Positions 39,101 to 51,100 of a DNA stretch of 64,000 nt are shown in pieces; within the stretch, counting starts at the first letter, position 1, and each line of letters opens with the position of its first letter. Both the position numbers and the translations under genes were made by a program. Location: NCBI GenBank assembly GCA_050084985.1, contig JBITNC010000001.1, positions 102,300,001 through 102,364,000 on the forward strand, in the 5' to 3' direction. A model generated the notes under the pieces. That model did no database searches and was not told the origin of the DNA. It worked only from the letters and a program-made list of their open reading frames with translations. This DNA is from Nageia nagi (taxonomy: Eukaryota; Pinophyta).

Positions 39101-42100
39101 ATTTCTAACGGAGTTAAATTCTTCAACCAACTCATACATTCTAGAGAGTGCAACTTGTTCCTTCTTCCTTGCTTCCATGAGATCTGATTTGGTATTTGCA
39201 AGCTCGTCCTTGAGTGATTCCATATCCTTAGCAAGGGAGACTATTCAAACTTAGCCTTTTCAACACGGGTGTTTGCCTCTTTTGGGTATACTTTGGGTAC
39301 TTGATTCTCTTTTCGCCTTTGTAGTGACGACATATGTGTGCTCTTTCCTCGATCTAGTGGAATAACTCTTTCTACATCTCGAACCATATTCAATATATCC
39401 TTCCTCCCTTTCAAATCCAAATGTTTCTTAAAGTCTACCACCTTTTTTGTAATTTTCTAATCTCTTATTGTACTCCATTTGTAACTTGTCTAATTTTGTT
39501 TCCTTTGGGTCGACAACTTCTTTCAACATAGTTATCAAGGTATCCATCTTTTGCTCTACCATCTTGCTAGTCAAATCTGCCACTTACTCCTTATTTCTCC
39601 ATAACCTAATTTGCTTTTCAAATTAAATTAAATCCCTCTTAAAATAATTTTAAACTCCTATAAACCTTGTCCCTCCACGCTTGCAAATTCAAATTTCCCC
39701 TCAAAATTTAAATTCTTGAAATTAAATTGGAAATTCAAATTTTCTCAAACGTGGAAAGTAATGTCTCCGGAATGGAACAATCTTGATCCAAGTGCAAGAT
39801 CTGATGGAAGGCTCAAACTAGGCTCTAGGGCCCCACATCTCACCTCTCACTCGTCAAACACTGTAATTTGGTGCAAAAAGCTCCAACATATGGTTTCAAA
39901 TGCCCAAAATCTGCAATTTGGATGTCAAAAGCTCTAACATTTTCCTCCAAGGGACCAACGAATGAGATCTAATGCCCAAAATGTGTCTTCAAAGATGCAA
40001 CGAATCAGTTGATGGCCTCAAAAACTTCCCAAAATTGATAAAACTCCTCAACGTCTCTCTTTGGCAACTCCAATTTCAAATTGAAATGCCCAAAATATCA
40101 ATCTTCTTTGTGATGGTACCACTATAATCCTTTCTTTTGACTTGATCTTGCCCAACGCAATGGAAAAAATCAATTTTCCACTTTGAACTTAAGCTAACAC
40201 CACTGAAAACTCCTTGAATTCCTTCTCTAGATCTTTACCCAACGGAATGGCAAGATCTAAACTCAGCAACTTCTCTCCAGCAAGACAGAGAGATCTTCTT
40301 CTCTTCAACAACTGAAAGTCTTCCAAGATCTAACCCAACAGGATGGCAAGATCTTAACTTTGATACCACTATGATGAGCCAAAGTAGGGCTCACTCAGAT
40401 CTTGCGCAAATCCTCAAATTCCAAAAATAAAATAATAATTAAAAATATCCAAAATGTCCCTAGGAGAGGGACATCACACTTTGAGCCTCAAATCTGGGGC
40501 AAAATGCTCCACAGCAGCCAATGTCACACCTCCAATGGCAAGATCAACTCAGTTAATCACAAAATACCATAGATCCAGCTAGGGAGTGAAGATATGCAAT
40601 AACAAACCCTCAATAATGTGTCCAATGTCCCAATATGAGAGCAATTATATCACATAAAACATCAATCATCCACAATGCCAACGTCTAGAGTAATGATGCC
40701 AAGCACTCACAAAATAGCCAAATTATGCCACAAATCCAACATCTAAGTAAAGAGAGCCTAATGCAGTAAAATAGCATGCAAATAGTAATGTAGTGAGCCA
40801 ATAAATGTAATTGCAATTGATATGGAAATAGAGATCTCAATTACAAATGGATGTGCACAAAGATTGATGCTCAAAGGCTTAGATCCGCAATGTGACAAGG
40901 CTTGCACCAGGGCTTCCTCCTTCAACATTTGTGATGGAATCTCAGAGATCCACTAGCAGTGTTCTACTAATCCAAGTGTAATGCCAACACCCCTTAAATA
41001 GCTAGCTAACAACTTGGGTTGTGCCAACCCCCAAGTGTGAGCCCACATAAGTCCTGTTATGTGCCCGGAAACAAGTACCTCACCCCGAAGAATGGAATCA
41101 AGGAAGAGCAACACCAAAGCCAAGAATAAGAAAGCATCATAATAATCGAATGCTATTGTCTTCTAAGAATCCTCCTTTTATAATGAGAGGTAGCTTCATG
41201 ATTAATCTAGAGTTGGTATTGATGTAATCTCATCCAACGATGTATTATTAGTCTAACGTTGGGATTGATGTAAGCTCATCCAACAGTGTCCAAGGGTGAT
41301 CCGTGTGCTCTCATATCTAATGCCTAAGATGAGGTGCCTTGGGATGGTGTAATCACATCCAATGGTGGTTAAATGTGTTCCTTGTGCAACATTGCCTTGT
41401 AGAAGACCCCTAGGTGCCTTGAGATACCAAATTACAAGATGCAAGGGCTAGATATGCAACGCCTCTTTAAGAGAGAATCATATTGCATTTACAATATTAA
41501 ATGAGCCTTGGAATACAAAAATATACAAATTTACTCCTAAAATAGAAATAAACCTACTCTAGGACCCAACATCCCATAACTGGAATAATTATTTATTTAT
41601 TTCAAGTATCCAAGTGGAACTTACATTAAAGGGTCGTTATTATAATAAAATTCATAAAATACTTTCTAACTAAACATAAATCATTCCTAGATAAACTAAA
41701 TTGCCTTTGCTCATTCTTAGAGGATGAACGTCACTCCTAGAGGAGTGAGAATTATGAATCTGCACGCGCGCCCAACATTGGGAATTTGGCTTGACAAGCA
41801 AACTTCAAAATGCCATAACTTCCTTGTTTCTTGACGAAACCATGTCATATAAGCTGTCAAAACGAATGGCACGAGGCCCTCTTTCCATTCCCAATGAAGA
41901 AACATCAATTTATGGATCATAGAAGATGAAATCTCCTTAAAACCAAAAATGAGTAGAGCTTTACAAATTGGGGACACTACAAACACGAGGCATTTTAGGC
42001 TTGGGTGTTGGAACGTTGGGAGTCCTAGATTTGACACCTATTTTGACCCATGTTTTTTTCCTTTGGCCTCTTGGATGATCTCTATGATAATTGTCGCAAT

Positions 42101-45100
42101 GATATTGAGTCGTTCCTTGCTTTCTTTTGATAATCTTTGACAATGATAATTCTTGAATATTGATCACGATATTTTTGTTGCATTTTCCTATATTTGAAAT
42201 AAACACTTAGGAGTGTCTTATAAAGGATTCAAAAATTTGATTTTTGAGTTCACCTAGGTGGACCCATTGAGCACAATGTGCATAGAAGACAATGCTAATT
42301 TATATAAAATCATTTATCCATGATTTACCCAAAGTGGATCCAAATTAACATTTTGTATGAAGCAAATAAGATCATTCTTAATAGCTAAAATGCAAATTTA
42401 AGTGCTTACAATAATGTAGTTGAATCTTCCATTCATCTGGCATTAACCCCTCAAATTTAAAAAATGGGTTCTTTTTGTTGATCTTACTCTAGTGGTGGTG
42501 GTTCTTACTAAATTAGTCTTCTTTGTATTTTGGGTAGATTTCTCCTCTGATTTTAGTAGTGTTGTTACCACTTTTTCTGTTTGCTTCATAATTTGTGGTC
42601 CCATAGTCTGATTTCTCCTGTAGCTTTCCAATATCTAAAATATAGTGGCTATGGTATTCCTAATATCATTTTTGTGAAAGATGGAGGTTTGGGTGTTGTA
42701 TTCGGCAAAATAAAGCAAGAAGCAACCGAGAAAACAATAAATTTTGTAGCAGCAATGAATGGGATCTACATTTTTGCAAAGTTCAGCGCATTTGCATTCT
42801 ACTTACCCAAAACACATGTTCTAGGTTTGTCTTCCTAGAGTGGATATGAGAAGTAGGTGTATCGAGAATGCCACAAGCCCCATACAAATCAATGATTATT
42901 GTATAATTTCTTGGCATCATAACAAACTCGTGAAACAAATCCACATCAACCAAAATATAAGTTGTAGGAGAGTGAGGGATGTCTCCCCACCTGCCTGACA
43001 CACAAGGAAACGCCTACACAACGCTCATATTCCTCCCAGGTCTCAACATATTACATCCTTCTTCAGAACAGATACAAATACTGGCTATAAAGATTAGAGA
43101 GACCCCAACACAACATCTACATCAAGAGCATCCTCATACTCTCCCTAGATCATGTGGATAGTGCTATTTATTATATTTTTGAGCCGCTTTTAGGGTTTTG
43201 ACCCATTTTGTTGACTATTGTAGCACTTTTTTTTTCTATTGTTTTTAGCTTTAGTCACCAAATTGCTTTACGAGTAAATACTCCAGTCCCATTGACCGCT
43301 CTTGGTCACCAATGGACATTAATATATTTTCACTCTTTCCTTCTTTTCCTTCATTCTTAGTTAATAGATAATATGCAATCTTATAAATGTCAATACATGC
43401 ATTATGAAGAATTTAATCCTTGTTTCAAAACCAGAGGTTGTTAATGATGCAACAGGGATTTGTTCATGCAACATGCATGGGGAACCACATCTACAACAAA
43501 TGATCTAAGAGATGCCATGAAAATTCAAAAAATATAAAACAGGGTAAAGATTGATGGCGAATTCTGTATATGAAAAACATCTAAGAACTGGACCCCAGAT
43601 CAGAAGACAGAATAGAGTATCAAGTTATGTGAGCTATTCTGATGCCTAGTCATTACGGAATACTAGAACACTTTGTATTTAAGATCTTAAATTGTTCAGG
43701 ATCCTGTAAGCATATGCTGTGGATTGAGCTTCTTTACTTAATGTAGCTTATACAAGTAGAGCCTGAGCATAGACTTTGTCCCTTACTGGTAGTAGGGAAA
43801 ACATGATTGAATGCCACTAACAAAAGAGAAAAGGCCACTCAGTGATGAAATGGAATATGAACTTCTGCAAGGAGTTTTTTCAGGTTTCATCTTTCTGGAG
43901 CATTTCCCTAATTTTTCTTTATCATTTCCTGGTTGAAACAATTTGCATATGATTCATCAGATATAACAATTTGGAAACTAGCTAGAGACTTAATAAATGG
44001 GATAAGAATTTATTTGAAAAGATGAATGATATAAGAAATCAATACTCTATTCTTTCCTAATTAAGTAATCTGTTATACAAAATGGAGACCAAATCAAAAG
44101 CTAAGATTCTCAAAAAATGAATTAGCCTCAAATTAAAGCTGTAACAACTAAGTACTATGCTACCCAAGTATTTCACCTGCCAGCTTGGAACAAGATACGG
44201 CACACCAAGATCAGCACCAATGCGTTTTGCCACAAGAATATGGCCAATTTCATGGGCTCCCAGTATTGCAACTGTGATCAACGCACCAGGAAGGCCTTCC
44301 TTCAAAAGTTCAAGGTTTCCAAAAGATGACCTATTAAGTTGAACACATGATACTATACAAGAATTAAAATCCTTCATAAGAAAAAGCGAATTCAACAATT
44401 GACTCCCATTCCTAAGATTCGCTTAAATTCAAATGAAAATATAAATTTCAATAAACAACTAGAATGCATTTCTAACATATTTTATCTAATATTTAGCACT
44501 ATAATTTTATGGTACGCCCTGTTATTATACTTCTATACAAAACTATCTTCCTCTTGATGAATAATACAAGTCTGGATAATAGACAAAATGAAGTAAGGGC
44601 ATCAAATTGCTTTCAAAGTTTATGAATCTTGCCAGAGAATTCTTAAACAATGAATTTAATTTTAAACATATGATAATTCATGCAAAAGCATATTAAATGA
44701 AAAATCACAAAATTTCCAACTTTTGTCAAGTGCATACATAACTTAAGAGACATTGAAAATCTTCCCATGAATAGTATGTCTTAATAGACCTGATTAGAGA
44801 TTAACAAAACAACAAAATAGTAAAAGACAGCAGAAACTGCAGTGGAATCTATGTCGGCAAATCATAGTAGCCTTCTAAGAAGCCATTGAGATGTCAAGGC
44901 AATATGAAATATTCCACTGAGGATTTATCCATATCAAAGATCTGATTGCCCGATTATCAATGTTGTTTTCTGCACTTGTAACAGCTCCAGATGCTATGAC
45001 AAAAGTTTCCAAGAAAAAATAAAATGCATTTTACAGATTGTTGATACTTTTTGTGTTAAAAAATAATCATCAGCAAATTGAACATTCAGAAGTTGCTTCC

Positions 45101-48100
45101 CAGCAAGAAGTTCAGTACCATGAATCTGATTATCCATTTGAGATGTCTCTAGAAGGCAACCAATGGCATCTGTAGCCATTGCATTAAGATATTGAGCCAA
45201 AAGGTAACATTTTCAAATCAAATGTAATATCATTGGCAAATGCATTGGAAACCAATGTTTGGCATTTGAACAGCTCTATGAAAAAGCTGATCTGACCAAA
45301 GCTCAGCTAGCCCAAAATGTATATAATCAATTTTATTTAATTCTGCCATAAGCTTCCTCAAAGTCAATTTTCAAGAAAAGTTGTTTCTTGTCCATGCTAA
45401 ATAGTCCATTCAGCATCTTCCCATGATGTACCAATATTGTTAATAAATATCCTCTATGGGTACTGCTTTTTATTTACAAACAATCCACCTAACTAACATT
45501 CTAACCCTTCGAGTAAGAATTTTTTTGCAGGAAGAGTAATACGGCATCATACTCAACCCATTTGTCTTTTAGAACCTTTGTGAATAAGCTTAATGATGCC
45601 TATATTAGTTTCCTCACACGAGCCCCTTCCTTATTAACACCCTTGACAAAACTGAAAATTATGAAAGAAAATTCAGTGTGGGCATAATATTGATCTTTCC
45701 CAGTTAAAATTCTTAACAAGATCTTGGCAGTTACTCATCTCTATCACTCTTTGAGTATCATTTCATTTATGATAGCTTATAAAAGATTAGAAAAGGTACT
45801 CGAGAAGAAATCATGGTTACAAAATTCAGTGAATATTAAGTTTCTGTGACCAAATATTTGCCAAGTCAATGAAAATAAATGATCATTTTTCCGCAAAAAT
45901 CACACATTCTAAGAATATGTAATTTTTACCAAGTCATAGCCACTGAAATTTGAATTCATTTTATGTAAATTTAGTAGATTTTTGCATTTTTAATATGCAG
46001 CTTTTATCCATTTTTTTTTTTGCTAACTATTCTATAAATGGCGAAATTTCAAAAGTTTGAACCTAAACAAATATTGGCCAAATCCAAATTTCACTACTAT
46101 GCTCAAAATTTAGAAATATTCTATCGAATAAGCAATAAGGGTAAAAAAAAGTATAGCATTTTGTCGCCTCTAATTTGTGCAATCTCCCTAGGAAGTATTG
46201 TCGCACAATGCATTGTGTTGCATTGGATCGCTAATACTTCTTGTATACAATACAAAATGCAACAAATCTACAAAGATTAGACTTTGACAAACTCTCTAGA
46301 AATAGACCAGATCCTATTTGCATAACCATTTGGCTATTCTTATATTCATACTAACTTATAAATTGTCAGGTCCAGCACTTAACTCCATGCAAAAAGCATT
46401 GTATTGGATTCAAAATGGAAAGATATACATGAGAATGATACATTATGGAATCACCTTGAGTTGGTGTCCACTTGGCAACAAAAAACTATTAATATTCTTT
46501 CTAGTGTAACTCCCTAAAAAAGCTATGACACCTTAGCTACAAAATTAACATCTAAAAATAATAAATCTAATATCATCCTAAAGATTATGATTCTAACATT
46601 CCCAGCATTAATCCAAAGGGGTATTTGTAAGTCCAAGCATTTTTTGAATTTCTCTCATCCAAGCGCCTTGGTGAAGACGTCTACAGTTTGCTCATCAATG
46701 GAACAATGTTTCAATTCAATTATTTGAACTCAACATGATATCGAATCAAATGATATTTTGTATTGATGTGCTTTGTTCGATCATGAATTTTAGGATGCTT
46801 GGCCAATTTTATTGCTCAAGTGTTATCAATCAAAAGTGGAGTGGGATGGACATGTTTCTCCTGCAAATCTTCTAGTATTTTCCTAAACTACACAATCTCC
46901 TTTGTTGCCTTTGCAATAGCCACATATTATGCCTCTATAGTGGAATCTATTGGAATGGACTATTTTTGTGACCTCCAAGAGATAGTTTTCGATTCAAGAC
47001 TCGTGAGATAGCCTGCAAAAGAAACTCCATTCTCCTTATCACCATCAAAGTCTAAATCTGAATATCCAATCAATTCAAAGTCTCCCACCTTTGAATATTT
47101 GAGCCAAAAATCTTGTGTTCCTTTCAAATATCTGAGGACTCTCTTTGCTACTACCCAATGTCCTTCACACAATTTTTGCACAAACTGAGAAAGTATTCTT
47201 CAAGCAAATAAAATATTTGGTCTACTTGTGGTTAAATAACTGAGACTTCCTACAAGTTGTCTATATCTAGTAGCATCCTCAAATTGATCTCCTTCAATTG
47301 ATTTCAACTTCAAATTTTGTTCCATTGGAGTAGAAAGAGGTTTACAAAAATCTATTTAAAAATTCTCCAATGTACTTTCTTTGGGAAATGAATATGTACT
47401 TTGATGTTTGATTCACTTCAACACCCAAGCAGTAGTGAAGATGTCCCATATATGTCATTTCAAAGCCTTTCTTCAACTCTTGTTTCACAAATGCAATGTA
47501 CCCTTGATTGTTCCCTAATATCAAAAGATCGTTTACATACACCACAAGATACACAATCGTTTTGCCAACTTTCCTGACAAACAATGTTGCATTATCAAGG
47601 TTGAAGTGCTGGAAATTAATTTTTTAAAGTACTCGGTAAGCTTTTCATACCATGCGCAAGTAGCTTGCTTTAGGCCATACAAAGACGTGATGAGCTTGTT
47701 CTTGACCATTCATTGCAAATCCTTCTTGTTGTGTCATGTATACATTCTCTTTCATATCACCATTCAATAATGTTGTCTTCACATCCATTTGATGAACATT
47801 CCATCCATACAAAGTTGGCATAGCCAAAAAGAACAAATGGTAGCCCATTTAGCTATAGGAGAAAAATGTCTCATCATAGTCAATACCTTCTTTCTATGCA
47901 AAACCTTTAGCCACAAGCCTCTCTTTAAGTTTGTCAACTAAGTCGCTGATTTGCACTTGTTTTTGTAGACCCGCTTGCAACCTATTGGTTTGGTTCCATA
48001 TAGAGGATCCAACAACTTTTGTGTTCCATTCTTGATGAGAGCATCATTTTCTTTCTTCGTAGCATCTTTCCACACATCATGCAAAATAGTTTTGTTTAAA

Positions 48101-51100
48101 GGAAGTGGGCTCAAAATCAATAGAAAAATTCAAATCACAATCAAATGAAAATTCCATATCATCAACATCATTATCATCACTCAAATTTCAATCTTCTGCC
48201 ACTTCATCTTCTTGTCTATCTCGATAGGAACTCCTAGTTCTCATTTTCCCCACTTCATCAAGATGAACACTTTCAAGTGTTTTTGAGATTATACAAGTAA
48301 TGCATGTTCACTCACATAGCTCAGACTGTACATCAGGGAAGAGGGAGAGCTAATACTTTACGTTGATAACTAATTGACCCTTCATGCAAGTGACAATTAG
48401 ATGTTTTTGTTACAATTATGGTTGTATGCAAACAGGGATTCCATGTCATTGATATATCACCAATTCTGCGGGAACTATACTATCCAAAGGGTAATTGACA
48501 GAAACAGTTGGAATAGGCTCAGGAGTCAATCAATTGGGGTATTCTAGGAGTCCTCTTGAAACACAGATCCCAAAAAAGATAGCTTAGTCAAGGTATAGTG
48601 CTAGGGAAATGTCGTATTGTGTTATAGTTGCCAAGTTTTCTCCTAACAAAAAATAGAATGAATATTAGTAGTGGTAGATGTGAAACTGTTAACAAATAAA
48701 AGCCCAAAAATTTACGATCAGTGCAATTTCACATGCATATGAATAAAGTTGTATAAGCTTAGTCAAGGTATAGTGCTAGGGAGATGTCGTATTGTGTTAT
48801 AGTTGCCAAGTTTTCTCCTAACAAAAAAAAGAATGAATATTAGTAGCGGTAGATGTGAAACTGTTAACAAATAAAAGCCCGAAAATTTACGATCAGTGCA
48901 ATTCACATGCATAAGCTTGTTCTGTAAAGTTGGAAGAGAATTCAGAAATAGAAGCATATCTATAATGTTCACATGCATAGTTGCATTTCAAACAGTAACA
49001 ATGTTTGATTTATTGGCTGGACTGTACAAACCACATCATTAAGGAAAAAGTTCAAATGTTATCCTAAAGTGTTTTTTTGAATCCTATGGTGCTTTCCTGT
49101 GAGTTTGTAAAAATCATAGAGAGACAAAGAAAAATATGATAATTGAACCAATAGTTGAGATTGATACCATGTGTGTAATCATGATCCCATTTCAGTGCTG
49201 TTTAAGAGAAAGCAAAAAAGAACAATTCAAAAATCCAGAACATTTCTTGTTGTCCAAAGGAAATTATAAATGGGAAGATTGTTGTGACTCTACATCTAAC
49301 CCAAAAAGGGAGTAAGAAGCATACAACAAGTTCAGTTGGAGGGCAGGTGCATTTCGGAGAAGAATAGTGGATACAGTCACCAATCCAAACGCAGATGCTG
49401 CAAACCACTCTGGTACAGCTGCACACATTCAATCATCATCTGCAACGATTATGGACAATGTTTTTGGTAAATTTATGTTTGTATATCAAGTTGCTGAAGA
49501 TGTATGCATGTCTGTGTCAATATTTGTTATGCTGCCATCAAGTTGTGTGTCCCTGTGTAGGTAGAGGAGACAAGAACAACGAACACATTCAATTATTGTT
49601 GTAATTTGTAATTAAATAATTATCATAAATGGAAAATTATTTTACATTGTTTTCTTTTTCTTTTTGCTAAAGAATTGGTTCATTAAGATTTTAATGAATG
49701 ATGTTACACTAAGATCTTATATGTGACATCTATGTTTTTCCATGTTCCATGCTCATGTGACTTAAAGAAAATGAAGAAGAAATGAAGATAATGCTTAGGC
49801 CTTCTGGAATTTATTAATTAAGAAAAACTTCAAGATTTGTCTTAAAACAAATAGTTTAAATAGCATGCAAACTTGCAAATTAAGTATCATATGAAAAACC
49901 ATAGCTTTAGGACATTTATTGGTACTGGCTGACATCTTAACCACTACTTAGTTTCCTTCAAACAATTTGTAAGACCCACAGTGATAACATCCATAAATAC
50001 ACCAGTTAAATAAAGCACAAACAGTTACCAGTTGGCTCTGACTGTAAGGATTCCTTCGGGACAACCACTGCAACTGGCCTGTCATCTTCTGGATTGACTA
50101 GAAGGAAAAGCTTGTACTGCTCTCCAAACCTTTCCTAGAATAGACAAATTTAAAACTTCTGAACAGCATTGGAGAACCATAGTGCGATATCTTCCAAAAT
50201 AGAATAGGAATAATTTGAAACAAACCAGAAATTTTTTGGCTAGTTTTGTATAGCTTTTAGTTGCCTCACCACGCAGATTCCCCTTAAATAAGACTCCTCC
50301 CTGATTATCACCAAAAGAAATATATATACATATATATTGAATTCTGGCATCAGAAAACTAATAACAGTTTCATGGAACTGTAACGATAATGTTTTTTTCA
50401 ACGGCAAAAGCTCTTTAAGAATGATGACATGTTAAATGCTCTTTAAGAATGACAACATGTTATATGCTCACCAGAAAAACATGAACATGAGAATAGTTAT
50501 GGATCACTTGTAACTTGTAAGGGATCGAATAAAATATAGAACAAGCAGAAGCACTTTTGTCACAAGACTCAATTAGATAGCAATTATAAATATAGGTATT
50601 AATTAAGTCATGATAAAGCAATTATAAATACATGCATCATTTATCAACAATAAACCTCCACAACCAAGCCATCAACAAATGTATGTTTCTTAACTACAAA
50701 CTCTAAAGGTTTATAGCTTATCGTAATTAAAAGCACTCAATATTTGTTACGAAAAAAATGGTAAGCTTGTTGAAAATAATTAAACCTTATGATAGAGTAT
50801 CATCAAATTTCTCTTATACTTTTCCCTCAAATATCAATGACATAAAAAGATGGAAAATAGAATTACAACATCTTAAGGATAGCTTACAAGGCCTAGTTAG
50901 GCAGTGGTTACTCTGGATGAAGCAAATGTTTGAATGGTTTAAAATTAATTTAGAAAATCCAACAGCAAATACAATGTTACTTATGCTATTCCTTGTAAAT
51001 TGATGCAACCAACTTGTGATCCTACTTATCAAGAACTGTGTGTTATCAAATATTGGGAGGATGATATGAAAAATGAATATGATGCATTAACCAAAATAAT

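Noticed and set aside
41961-42206. 81-codon minus ORF at the right border of the 40372-41981 LTR
   Set aside because: It spans the LTR boundary, so it is a chance fusion of two unrelated sequences.
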